In this document: positions 1 through 8,885 of the stretch, piece by piece
Layout: each line of letters starts with the position of its first letter
Numbering within the stretch: position 1 is the first letter of the stretch
Notes under the pieces: generated by a model
Told to the model about the DNA's origin: nothing
Databases searched by the model: none
What the model saw: the letters and a program-made list of their open reading frames with translations, nothing else
Assembly: GCA_018267435.1 (NCBI GenBank)
Contig: JAFDYM010000491.1
Span: 1-8,885, forward strand
Length of the DNA stretch: 8,885 nucleotides
Source: Bacteroidota bacterium
Lineage (GTDB): Bacteria; Bacteroidota; Bacteroidia; Chitinophagales; LD1
Direction of reading: 5' to 3'
Made by a program: the position numbers and the translations under genes

Positions 1-109
1 TAAACATTTTGGCCTTGCCCATGGTAGTAGCGCGTGGTTAATAGCTGGTAGCTAGTGGTATAAATTAAAGGCGGCGAAAATAGGGAAATACAGCAAAATG
101 AGGGAGGCC

Positions 110-144
110 GTAAAATAAATAAGGGCGGCACAAAGGCCACCCTT
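110..144 (-). terminator. Rho-independent terminator of the MORN-repeat gene
   Basis: Positions 121-129 and 136-144 form a 9-bp stem around a 6-base loop. Read on the minus strand the RNA pairs completely, with one U-G wobble. On the plus strand the same position would be a C-A mismatch, so the structure suits minus-strand transcription. It is followed on the minus strand by a T-rich run (ATTTATTTT, positions 120 down to 112). It starts about 37 bases after the stop codon of the MORN gene and fits termination of that transcript. Confidence 0.75.
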
Positions 145-181
145 ACCATTTAAAACCACCAACTTCTTTATATAGTATCTA

Positions 182-1000
182 TTACTGTTGTTTTATTCCA
201 TTATTGAACACCATTACTACTTCCTCGCCGCCTTTGCGCACTAGCTTGCCTTCGCCATCGCGTAGGTTGTTGCTCCACTTACCGGTGTAGGTTTCGCCAT
301 CTATCCATGTAAAGGTTCCTTCGCCGTGCATTTTGCCTTCTACAAAAGCGCCTTCGTATTTATCGCCATTGGCCCATACAAAAGTGCCTTTGCCTGTGCG
401 GCTGTTATTTTTAAAGTCGCCCATATATTGGTCGCCGTTTGCAAAGGTCATTTTGCCGTAGCCTTCCTTGCGGTCGCTTACAAAGTAGCCTTCGTACACG
501 TTACCGTTGGCATAGTAGTACTTGCCCTTGCCGGTTTTCATACCTGCTACAAATATACCTTCGTACCTATCGCCTGTTTTGTAGTAGGTAATACCGCTAC
601 CACTTATGCTGCCGTTGGCCATTTCGCCTATGTACTTATTGCCATTGGCAAACATGTAAGTACCGTAACCTTGCATTTGGTCATCTACAAACTGGCCTAT
701 GTATTTATCGCCATTTATAAATTCGTAAGTTCCTTTGCCGCTGCGTTTATCGTCGCTCCAGTCGCCGTAGTAGCTGCTACCATCTTTATATACTGCGCGG
801 CCCACACCGTTACGCTTATCGTTCTTCCACTCGCCCATGTACATGCTACCATCGTAGTAAGTAGCGCGGCCAAGACCATTCTTCTGGCCATTTTTATACT
901 CACCCTCGTACTTTCCATTCAAATACACCGGATTGTCTTGCGCTACCGCCACAAGCGATACGCAGATCATCAGTGCTATAGTGTAAATACGGTTTGTCAT
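182..1000 (-). CDS. Exported protein of ten tandem MORN repeats
   Basis: The 272-residue product has an N-terminal signal peptide: a basic start (TNR), a hydrophobic core at residues 5-18, and a likely cleavage site after AVA at residue 20. Residues 30-259 are exactly ten 23-residue MORN repeats of the form YxGxFxxxxxxGxGxxxxxxGx, with no insertions. A 13-residue remnant of an eleventh unit closes the protein. Cys13 is not in a lipobox, so a lipoprotein is unlikely. MORN arrays fold as flat beta-hairpin ribbons and act in protein or lipid contact. Bacterial exported versions have mostly unknown roles, and there is no attached enzyme domain here. The gene stands alone, with a terminator behind it and a divergent neighbour in front. 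The coding DNA shows a 69-bp periodicity. The ATG start is chosen because it begins the signal peptide. The family call is secure but the function is not known. Confidence 0.9.
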   Translation of the reverse strand: MTNRIYTIALMICVSLVAVAQDNPVYLNGKYEGEYKNGQKNGLGRATYYDGSMYMGEWKNDKRNGVGRAVYKDGSSYYGDWSDDKRSGKGTYEFINGDKYIGQFVDDQMQGYGTYMFANGNKYIGEMANGSISGSGITYYKTGDRYEGIFVAGMKTGKGKYYYANGNVYEGYFVSDRKEGYGKMTFANGDQYMGDFKNNSRTGKGTFVWANGDKYEGAFVEGKMHGEGTFTWIDGETYTGKWSNNLRDGEGKLVRKGGEEVVMVFNNGIKQQ

Positions 1001-1186
1001 AATCTCTCAATTTTAGTTGTTTCCTTTCTGGGCTGTGGTCCTCACCCATTAATATCCTTTTGTTCCTCAATATCGATACGGCAGCGTATGCAAAAGGTTA
1101 CAACCAATGAATGATTATTGAAAAGTACTGCTGTTAATCAGCATAAAAGGCTGAAATTCGCGTTTATATACCAATTCTATTAAAGA

Positions 1187-2662
1187 TTGAACCCTCTTAA
1201 AAAGTTAGCCTCTCAAACGGCCATTTACGGTATACCGGGCATAGCTGGCAGGTTTTTGAACTACCTGCTTACCTACCTTTATACCAGGGTTTTTAGTCTC
1301 GACCAGTTTGGGGTAAATTCGGAGTTCTATGCCTATAGCGGTTTTTTTATCGTTTTGCTAGCTTTTGGTATGGAAACGGGCTTTTTCCGCTTTAGCAAAG
1401 ATGCCGAAAACCCTAAAAGCGTATATACCACCACGCTTAACTTCATTATTGGAACTTCTACAATTTTCTTGCTTCTTATATATGTGTTTGGGCAGCACAT
1501 AGCCGATATACTAAAGTACCCCGACCATGTAGAATACATTTATTGGTTTGGGTGGATATTGGCGCTAGATGCTATATGCAGCATACCATTTGCCAAGCTG
1601 CGTGCCGAAAATAAAGCCTTTCAATTTGCAGGTATAAAGGTGGTAGAAATAGGGGTGAACATTGCTTTCAACATCTTCTTCCTTATCATTTGCCGTTCGG
1701 CTTATCAAAACCATGCCGGCAACTGGCTGGCAGAACTATATAACCCTGCCATAGGCGTGGGGTACGTGTTTATAGCCAACCTGATAGCTAGTGGTGTAAA
1801 AATGGTGCTGCTGCTACCGCAGATAAAAGAAGGCTTTAAAGATTTCGATAAAGAACTGCTAGGTAAAATAGTGCGCTACTCGCTGCCTATGGTGGTTATA
1901 GGCTTTGCGGGTATCATTAATGAGATGCTAGATAGGATGATACTAAAGTACACCCTTCCATACGACGATATAACCAACTTACAAATGTTAGGTATATATG
2001 GCGCGTGCTATAAACTTTCAATACTAATGTCGCTGTTTATACAGGCATTCCGCTTTGCCGCCGAGCCATTCTTCTTTGCCCAAAGCACAAAGGATAACTC
2101 AAGGAAAATATATGCCGATGTAATGCACTATTTCACCTTGTTCTGTGTGTTCATCTTTCTACTAGTAATGCTTTACATGGATTGGTTCCAGTACTTTATA
2201 GGTGCGCCTTTCCGTGTAGGCTTGGGCGTGGTGCCCATACTGCTTATGGCCAACCTGTTCTTGGGCATCTATGTCAACCTTTCTATATGGTATAAACTTA
2301 CCGATAGAACTATGCTAGGCGCAGCAGTATCCATAGGTGGTGCAGTTTTAACCATTATCCTGAATATACTATTGATACCTAGCATGGGCTACTTTGGCTC
2401 GGCATGGGCCACCTTGGCTTGCTATGTAGGCATGGCGGGTGTATCGTATATTTTGGGGCAGAAGTACTACCCCGTACCTTATAATACTGCCAAGCTATTT
2501 ACATACATAGCAGTGGGCCTAGGCTTATGGCAACTGTTTGAATGGCTACACGCTAGCATAATGCCAAGTGTACCATTCTGGGCTATAAGTTCTGCCATTA
2601 TGCTGGTTTTCTTTGCCACAGTGTGGGCAATAGATGGTAGAAAGCTACTGAAGCGCGGCTAA
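1187..2662 (+). CDS. Wzx-like polysaccharide/lipid-linked oligosaccharide flippase (MATE/PST superfamily)
   Basis: The 491-residue product is a polytopic inner-membrane protein with about 12-14 hydrophobic segments spread along its whole length. It begins with the typical amphipathic KKLASQTAIYGIPGIAGRFLNY start seen in O-antigen/polysaccharide exporters, followed by LLTYLYTRVFSLDQFG. The second half resembles the polysaccharide-biosynthesis C-terminal domain, for example the Asn-rich NLFLGIYVNLSIWYKLTD segment. Such proteins flip undecaprenyl-linked glycans across the inner membrane. The exact substrate cannot be read from sequence. Start choice: an in-frame TAA sits at 1181-1183, and the TTG at 1187 is the only start that keeps the conserved N-terminus (the next in-frame ATG is about 60 codons in). 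Neighbouring rfaE2 supports an envelope-glycan theme, although no glycosyltransferases are present. A lipid II flippase-like role cannot be excluded. Confidence 0.88.
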   Translation: MNPLKKLASQTAIYGIPGIAGRFLNYLLTYLYTRVFSLDQFGVNSEFYAYSGFFIVLLAFGMETGFFRFSKDAENPKSVYTTTLNFIIGTSTIFLLLIYVFGQHIADILKYPDHVEYIYWFGWILALDAICSIPFAKLRAENKAFQFAGIKVVEIGVNIAFNIFFLIICRSAYQNHAGNWLAELYNPAIGVGYVFIANLIASGVKMVLLLPQIKEGFKDFDKELLGKIVRYSLPMVVIGFAGIINEMLDRMILKYTLPYDDITNLQMLGIYGACYKLSILMSLFIQAFRFAAEPFFFAQSTKDNSRKIYADVMHYFTLFCVFIFLLVMLYMDWFQYFIGAPFRVGLGVVPILLMANLFLGIYVNLSIWYKLTDRTMLGAAVSIGGAVLTIILNILLIPSMGYFGSAWATLACYVGMAGVSYILGQKYYPVPYNTAKLFTYIAVGLGLWQLFEWLHASIMPSVPFWAISSAIMLVFFATVWAIDGRKLLKRG

Positions 2663-2674
2663 CATTAATTAGCC

Positions 2675-2703
2675 CTTGTAAATCCGAAAATCCCTTACCT
2701 TAG
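2675..2703 (+). promoter_or_regulatory. Bacteroidota-type promoter of panD
   Basis: CTTG at 2675-2678 is followed by exactly 17 bases and then TACCTTAG at 2696-2703. Each element differs by one base from the phylum consensus (TTTG and TAnnTTTG), and the spacing is canonical. Only seven bases separate the -7 element from the panD ATG. The transcript would therefore start within a few bases of the start codon and have almost no leader. This is inferred from sequence alone. Confidence 0.6.
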
Positions 2704-2710
2704 CCCCGTT

Positions 2711-3061
2711 ATGTTTATTACAGTATATAAGAGTAAGATACACCGTGCTACGGTTACGCAGGCCGACCTTAACTACATCGGCAGTATAACTATTGATGAA
2801 AACCTAATGGATGCCGCCAACTTGGTAGAGCACGAGAAGGTACAGATAGTGAACGTGAACAATGGCGAACGCCTTGAAACCTATGTAATAAAAGGCGAGC
2901 GCGGCAGCGGTATTATGTGCCTTAACGGCCCTGCAGCACGTAAGGTGGCAGTGGGCGATATCATCATCGTTATATCATACGGTATGATAACAATGGAAGA
3001 ACACAAAACCCATAAGCCTATTACCATACACGTTAATGCAGCTAACGAAATAACACACTAA
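2711..3061 (+). CDS. panD: Aspartate 1-decarboxylase precursor (pyruvoyl enzyme)
   Basis: This enzyme makes beta-alanine and CO2 from L-aspartate for pantothenate and coenzyme A synthesis. It acts as a cytoplasmic tetramer after self-cleavage creates a pyruvoyl group. At 116 residues it is slightly shorter than the E. coli protein (126). Visible family residues are Lys9, His11, Tyr22, the Gly24-Ser25 cleavage site, Arg54, Thr57, Tyr58, and Asn72 in the NGPAA loop, all at their usual positions. The enzyme therefore looks active. It appears to have its own promoter 48 bases downstream of the flippase gene. The LPG-synthase-TM gene starts five bases after its stop codon, an adjacency I recall as common in Bacteroidota, often with panC upstream. 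panC is not in this window. Confidence 0.96.
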   Translation: MFITVYKSKIHRATVTQADLNYIGSITIDENLMDAANLVEHEKVQIVNVNNGERLETYVIKGERGSGIMCLNGPAARKVAVGDIIIVISYGMITMEEHKTHKPITIHVNAANEITH

Positions 3062-3066
3062 TTAGG

Positions 3067-4086
3067 GTGAAAAAATTTCTAACCAACTTCTTAAAGCTTG
3101 CAGTATCGCTAGGCCTAGGTGTAGGTATAATATGGTGGGTATTAAGCCACATGACTGAAACCGAAAAGCAACAAACTATCGATGCCTTTTAGCGTGCCAA
3201 GTATGGTTGGTTGTTGCTAGCCCCGGTGTTGGGCTTGCTATCTAACTTTAGCCGCGCCCAAAGGTGGAGGCTGTTGCTAGAACCTACCGGCCACAAGCCG
3301 GGCTACTGGAACACCTTCTTCAGCGTAATGATGATGTACTTCTTCAACCTGTTCTTTCCTAGGTTGGGCGAGGTAACACGCTGTGGTGTGCTAGCCCGCT
3401 ACGAGAAAGTGCCCTTAGATAAATCGATAGGTACCATGGTGGTAGAGCGCGTGGTAGACTTGATAAGCATACTAAGCATAGGCGGCTTGTTATTTATACT
3501 GGAACACGAACGCCTGCTAAGCTTTTGGGAGAACAAAGACAAGCTATCGGGCGGCGGCACAGCTACCGTGCAAGATAGTGGCAGCAATGTAACGCTGATA
3601 GTATTTGGCGTGGTGGCTTTAATGCTTATAATAGGCGTAGCCTACATACAGCGCAAGGTTGGTTTCGAAAAGCTGTTGCAGTTTGCTAAAGAACGCATCA
3701 AAGGTTTTGCGCAGGGCCTAATGAGCATACGCAACTTAAAAAGCCCTTTCGAGTTTATCTTCCACTCGGTGTTTATATGGCTCTGCTATATAGGTATGGT
3801 ATATGTAAGTTTCCCTGCCTTGCAGGAGACGCAGGACCTTAGTTTTATAACTGCCATGGCGGCACTTTTTTGCTGTGGCTTTGCCATAGTGTTGGCTCCG
3901 GGCGGCGTGGGTTTTTACCCATTGTTTATGCAGTTTGTATTAACTATGTACGGTGTAGATGCTACCATAGGCTATGCTTTTGGCTCGCTGGCTTGGGCGG
4001 CGCAAAACAGTGCAACATTAATTGGCGGTATAATTTCTTTGATATTGATAGCAATATTGAACAAAGAGCCTGCGTTAGATAAATAA
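3067..4086 (+). pseudogene. LPG-synthase-TM / UPF0104-family membrane protein, interrupted by an in-frame TAG at 3190-3192
   Basis: Read through, the frame from GTG 3067 gives about 339 residues, the normal family length. It lies five bases after panD. The family (lysylphosphatidylglycerol synthase transmembrane region, flippase-like) is shown by the PRLGEVTR motif, followed by LARYEKVPL and the VVERVVDL helix, and by APGGVGFYP near the C-terminus. Multiple membrane segments are visible and there is no catalytic aminoacyl-transfer domain, so this is the membrane module only. Codon 42 is TAG in the segment IDAF-stop-RAKYGWLL, where I recall relatives usually carrying Lys or Arg. A single A-to-T change from AAG would explain it. 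The part before the stop holds the first membrane helix (residues 12-26). The intact remainder, 3211-4086, could only start at TTG 3211 and would give 291 residues. TAG ends two other genes here, so a changed genetic code is unlikely. A sequencing error, a recent nonsense mutation or readthrough all remain possible. Confidence 0.85.
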
Positions 4087-4104
4087 CCCTTAAACATTAC
4101 ACAC

Positions 4105-4587
4105 TTGGTACTAGCTGACAAAATAGAATCAAAAATCTATTCGTTAGATGCATTGGCAAAGCGCATCGAGTTTTGGCGCATGCTAGGCGACCGCATTGTG
4201 TTTACCAATGGCTGTTTCGATATACTGCACCAAGGCCATATACATCTACTAGCTGGCTGTGCCGCTATGGGCGATAGGCTTATCATTGGGCTAAATTCCG
4301 ATGCATCGGTAAAGCGCTTAAAAGGCGAAAAACGCCCAGTTAACCAACAAGGTTCCCGCGCCATTGTATTGGCATCTAACATATTTACCGATGCCATTGT
4401 TGTGTTTGAAGAAGATACTCCCGAAAACCTCATCCACGCCATTAAGCCTGACGTACTTGTAAAGGGCGGCGACTGGCAAAAGGACAACATCGTTGGCGCA
4501 TCGTTTGTAGAAAGCTATGGCGGTATAGTTACTACTATACCTTATCTAAATGGCTTTAGCACTACGGGGATATTGGAGCGCTGTTAA
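4105..4587 (+). CDS. rfaE2: D-glycero-beta-D-manno-heptose 1-phosphate adenylyltransferase
   Basis: This cytoplasmic nucleotidyltransferase joins ATP and heptose 1-phosphate to give ADP-heptose, the precursor for the inner-core heptoses of lipopolysaccharide. The 160-residue protein is the stand-alone adenylyltransferase, without the kinase domain that E. coli HldE carries. Diagnostic motifs are TNGCFDILHQGHI near residues 33-45 (the HxGH nucleotide-binding signature), GLNSDASVKRLKG, RPVN and VLVKGGDW. Start choice: the previous gene's TAA at 4084-4086 is in the same frame. The TTG at 4105 is the first plausible start and gives the usual short lead into KIYSLDAL. The gene follows the membrane-protein gene by 18 bases and is probably co-transcribed with it. 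The other hep-pathway genes (gmhA, hldE1/rfaE1, gmhB) are not in the window. Its stop codon directly abuts that of ligA. Confidence 0.94.
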   Translation: MVLADKIESKIYSLDALAKRIEFWRMLGDRIVFTNGCFDILHQGHIHLLAGCAAMGDRLIIGLNSDASVKRLKGEKRPVNQQGSRAIVLASNIFTDAIVVFEEDTPENLIHAIKPDVLVKGGDWQKDNIVGASFVESYGGIVTTIPYLNGFSTTGILERC

Positions 4588-6696
<2,109 letters not shown>

Positions 6697-6703
6697 TCAG
6701 CAG

Positions 6704-6733
6704 CAAATTGGCATAAAGGCGCGAAGCATCAAA
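6704..6733 (-). promoter_or_regulatory. Possible ligA promoter
   Basis: On the minus strand TTTG (positions 6733-6730) is followed by 18 bases and CCAATTTG (6711-6704). The -33 element and spacing match the Bacteroidota pattern, and the TTTG half of the -7 element is exact, but its TA is replaced by CC. It would give a leader of roughly 14 bases before the ligA ATG. This is a weak assignment based only on pattern. Confidence 0.3.
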
Positions 6734-6768
6734 GTTTAATTTCGATATAATTATATTGCCGTACATAA

Positions 6769-7533
6769 ATGATGGATATGCGCGATGTGATATTGCAAAA
6801 GTTGAACGAAATAGAAGCCAAACACGACGTGAAGATACTGCTAGCTGTAGAGTCGGGCAGCAGGGCTTGGGGTTTTGCTTCGCCCGATAGCGACTACGAT
6901 GTGCGCTTTGTGTATATGCACAAGGCAGCGCACTATATTTCGATAGAAACCAAGCGCGATGTAATAGAGCTGCCAGTAAACGAAGTGTTGGATATTGGCG
7001 GTTGGGACATAAAGAAGGCGCTATGGCTTTTTCGTAAAACAAACGCTACGCTGTACGAGTGGCTACAGTCGCCTATTATATACATGGCCGATGAAAACTT
7101 CCACCAACAAATGCTGAGTATGATGGAAGAATATTACTTGCTGCGCCCTGCATTTCACCACTACATAAGTATGGCTTTGAACACCTACAACGGCGACCTA
7201 CAAGGTAGCGAAGTGCGTATGAAAAAGTACTTCTATGCACTGCGCCCTATACTGGCTGCCAAGTGGATAATAGATAGGCAAAGCGTGCCGCCTATGCAGT
7301 TTAGCAAGCTGCGCGTATTGGTAGAAGATAGCAGCATAAACACTGCCATAGATGAATTGCTTGAGGCGAAAAAGACGGCAGATGAAAAAACAACTATGCC
7401 GCCCAATGCTGTACTACATACCTTTATAAAGGATACCATAGGCTACTGTAATGCCAACAAGGATAAGCTAAGCGAAAGAGATAGCGATACGGGAAGATTG
7501 AATGAATTGTTCAGACAAATGATAGGTGTGTAA
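6769..7533 (+). CDS. RlaP/COG3541-type nucleotidyltransferase (DNA polymerase beta fold), first of a tandem pair
   Basis: The 254-residue protein opens with a minimal nucleotidyltransferase domain. It has Gly30-Ser31 in ESGSRAWGFASPDSDYDVR, the metal-binding pair Asp42 and Asp44, and a likely third carboxylate at Asp79 in GGWDIKKAL. A helical C-terminal part follows, with the KKYFYALRPILAAKWI segment typical of PF10127. The catalytic residues appear intact, so it should transfer a nucleotide. The acceptor is unknown. Comparative-genomics work on COG3541 has proposed a role in RNA repair with RNA ligases, but none is encoded here. The start is ambiguous among ATGs at 6769, 6772 and 6778, and I keep the first. 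Its TAA overlaps the ATG of the next gene by one base, so the two are almost surely translated together. I found no convincing promoter in the 84-base gap from ligA. Confidence 0.88.
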   Translation: MMDMRDVILQKLNEIEAKHDVKILLAVESGSRAWGFASPDSDYDVRFVYMHKAAHYISIETKRDVIELPVNEVLDIGGWDIKKALWLFRKTNATLYEWLQSPIIYMADENFHQQMLSMMEEYYLLRPAFHHYISMALNTYNGDLQGSEVRMKKYFYALRPILAAKWIIDRQSVPPMQFSKLRVLVEDSSINTAIDELLEAKKTADEKTTMPPNAVLHTFIKDTIGYCNANKDKLSERDSDTGRLNELFRQMIGV

Positions 7534-8600
7534 TGACATTGGAAGAACTAAATAACGCACCACAGTATATGCTGCTTAACTGCATAAGCGGCAGCAATAG
7601 CTATGGCCTGGCACTACCTACCAGCGATGTGGACTATAAGGGTGTTTTCTACCTGCCTAAGCAGCAGTTTTATTCGCTTGACTATACCGAGCAAGTAAGC
7701 AATGAAACGAATGACGTTGTGTACTACGAATTGCAACGCTTTATAGACCTGCTATACAAGAACAACCCTAACATACTGGAGCTACTGAATACCCCTGCTG
7801 ATTGCGTGGTGTACAAGCACCCTATAATGAATGCTGTAAAGCCTGAACTTTTCCTTTCTAAGCTATGCAAAGATAGCTTTGCAGGCTATGCCATGACACA
7901 GGTAAAACGCGCCAAGGGCCTGAACAAAAAGATAGTGAACCCTGTAGATGAGAAGCTGAAAACTGTACTTGATTTTTGCTATGTGCCGAATGGGCAAGGC
8001 ACGATAGCACTAAGTGCATGGCTAGAGAAAAATGGCTACCAACAAAGCGATTGTGGCTTGGTAAGCCTGGCGCACATGCGCGATATGTATGCGCTATATC
8101 ACCGCTCGCAGTTTGCCGATGGTGTACACATGCGCGGCATAATATCTGGCGAAAAGGCAAACGAAGTTTCGCTTACCAGCATACCTGCGGGTGTAGAGCC
8201 ATTGGCTGTTATGTATTCAAACAAAGATGGCTACTCGAAGTACTGCAAAGAATACCATGACTATTGGGAGTGGGTAGGCAAGCGTAATGAAGTGCGCTAT
8301 CAAGGTACTTTAGAACATGGTAAGAACTACGATGCCAAGAATATGATGCACGTATTCCGCCTGCTGAACATGGCTGAAGAGATAGCGCGAGAGCAAAAAG
8401 TAAACGTGCGCAGACCCGATAGGGAATACCTTTTAAGCATACGCAGCGGCCAATATCAATACGATGATTTGGTGCAGCAAGCCAATGATAAAGTAGCACT
8501 GATAACAGAGCTATATGCACACTGCGACTTACCCGATAAGCCAGATAAAAGTGCAGTAAATGAACTGCTGATAACGCTACGCGAACAGCTATATAACTAG
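7533..8600 (+). CDS. RlaP/COG3541-type nucleotidyltransferase, second of a tandem pair (larger form)
   Basis: The 355-residue protein has the same fold signature as its upstream neighbour but is clearly distinct. It carries Gly20-Ser21 in [19 protein letters not shown] with metal-binding Asp32 and Asp34. A probable third acid lies in [11 protein letters not shown] (Asp61 or Glu66), followed by NNPNILELL. The C-terminal half is longer than in the first gene. It contains KRNEVRY at 250-256 and [13 protein letters not shown] at 266-278, then a [13 protein letters not shown] segment, features I recall as conserved in this larger subfamily. The active site looks complete and the substrate is unknown. 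Start choice: the ATG sits in the TAATG junction at 7531-7535, which couples it to the first gene. Two different paralogues kept side by side suggest either a heteromeric enzyme or two successive steps. That is inference. The gene ends in a CTAG shared with the opposing phhB stop. Confidence 0.88.
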   Translation: MTLEELNNAPQYMLLNCISGSNSYGLALPTSDVDYKGVFYLPKQQFYSLDYTEQVSNETNDVVYYELQRFIDLLYKNNPNILELLNTPADCVVYKHPIMNAVKPELFLSKLCKDSFAGYAMTQVKRAKGLNKKIVNPVDEKLKTVLDFCYVPNGQGTIALSAWLEKNGYQQSDCGLVSLAHMRDMYALYHRSQFADGVHMRGIISGEKANEVSLTSIPAGVEPLAVMYSNKDGYSKYCKEYHDYWEWVGKRNEVRYQGTLEHGKNYDAKNMMHVFRLLNMAEEIAREQKVNVRRPDREYLLSIRSGQYQYDDLVQQANDKVALITELYAHCDLPDKPDKSAVNELLITLREQLYN

Positions 8601-8845
8601 CAGACCAACTTATCTATTTCGGTAGCCATACTGCGGTCCTTATCGGTAACCTTATCGCCCTCGCTGTGGGTGTTTAGGGTTATATCTACCTTGTTGTATA
8701 CGTTGGTCCAATTGGGGTGGTGGTCGTGTTTTTCGGCAAGCAGTGCCACACGGGTCATAAAGGCGAACGCATCGCTAAAGTCCTTAAAGGTAAAAGACTT
8801 TTTTAGGGCACTACCGCCCTCTGCTAAGGTTTCTTCGTTCCACAT
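8597..8845 (-). CDS. phhB: Pterin-4a-carbinolamine dehydratase (4a-hydroxytetrahydrobiopterin dehydratase)
   Basis: This small cytoplasmic enzyme dehydrates 4a-hydroxytetrahydropterin, recycling the cofactor of aromatic amino acid hydroxylases. Some bacterial relatives are instead linked to other pterin or molybdopterin uses. At 82 residues it lacks only a short N-terminal stretch compared with the usual 95-110. The family signature is clear: [15 protein letters not shown] at 20-34, then EKHDHHPNW at 38-46 with active-site His42 and His43. After that come the [15 protein letters not shown] strand-turn at 49-63, with His60 in the conserved Thr-His position, and TDKDRSMA. The ATG at 8845 gives the characteristic Trp near the start. 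No phenylalanine hydroxylase gene is in the window, so the physiological substrate is open. It converges on the nucleotidyltransferase pair and overlaps its stop by four bases. Confidence 0.93.
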   Translation of the reverse strand: MWNEETLAEGGSALKKSFTFKDFSDAFAFMTRVALLAEKHDHHPNWTNVYNKVDITLNTHSEGDKVTDKDRSMATEIDKLVC

Positions 8846-8885
8846 AATTGTCGCTTTTATACCGCTGTGAAAATACTGTGCGCAA

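Noticed and set aside
1..22. Possible start of a minus-strand gene (ATG at 22-20, then GKAKMF) running off the left edge
   Set aside because: Only seven codons are visible and I found no matching promoter, so it cannot be supported.
42..60. Short imperfect tandem repeat of the TAGCTGGTA type
   Set aside because: It is only about two copies of a 9-10-base unit. It could belong to a dispersed intergenic repeat, but nothing in this window repeats it.
326..1114. Long open frame (262 codons) on the plus strand opposite the MORN gene
   Set aside because: It is an antisense shadow. Its low-complexity Ala/Val/Phe-rich repeats come from the 69-bp periodic codons of the MORN repeats, and it has no family features.
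1138..1154. Small inverted repeat TCAGC / GCTGA upstream of the flippase
   Set aside because: The stem is just 5 bp with a 7-base loop and no T-run, which is within chance expectation.
1001..1186. Divergent intergenic region searched for promoters of the MORN and flippase genes
   Set aside because: Fragments such as ACCTTTTGC on the minus strand resemble a -7 element, but none has a properly spaced -33 partner, so no site is called.
3190..3192. TAG as a recoded (pyrrolysine or alternative code) sense codon
   Set aside because: The family has no known need for a special residue there, and TAG is used as a normal stop by two other genes in the window.
6769..8600. The nucleotidyltransferase pair as a MNT–HEPN type toxin-antitoxin module
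   Set aside because: Both members are nucleotidyltransferases, and I do not see the HEPN RX4-6H motif in either. The lengths also do not fit a small MNT antitoxin.

Overview
The window looks like a chromosomal segment of a Bacteroidota bacterium, probably in or near the Chitinophagales. The grounds are protein sequence style, the near absence of Shine-Dalgarno sites, a recognisable Bacteroidota-type promoter (-33 TTG / -7 TAnnTTTG) in front of panD, and the panD–LPG-synthase-TM gene adjacency that I recall from this phylum. The content is mostly housekeeping. I see no prophage, insertion sequence, CRISPR array, tRNA or rRNA.

Layout from left to right. Positions 1-181 are non-coding and hold a rho-independent terminator. 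Positions 182-1000 (minus) encode an exported protein built from ten MORN repeats. Positions 1001-1186 are a divergent intergenic region. A plus-strand block follows: a Wzx-like polysaccharide flippase (TTG start), panD (own promoter), an LPG-synthase-TM/UPF0104-type membrane protein broken by an in-frame TAG, and rfaE2 (TTG start). ligA lies on the minus strand and abuts rfaE2 stop to stop with no spacer. Divergent from ligA is a two-gene operon (TAATG overlap) of two different RlaP/COG3541-type nucleotidyltransferases. A minus-strand pterin-4a-carbinolamine dehydratase gene converges on the second one, sharing a CTAG palindrome as stop codon on both strands.

Functional themes are the cell envelope (flippase, ADP-heptose synthesis, polytopic membrane protein, exported MORN protein), coenzyme A and pterin metabolism (panD, phhB), and nucleic-acid metabolism (ligA and the nucleotidyltransferase pair). 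The items most worth a second look are the single nonsense codon in the otherwise intact membrane-protein gene, the tandem nucleotidyltransferase pair of unknown substrate, and the almost leaderless panD promoter. I found no convincing new multi-gene system. The nucleotidyltransferase pair is the closest candidate.
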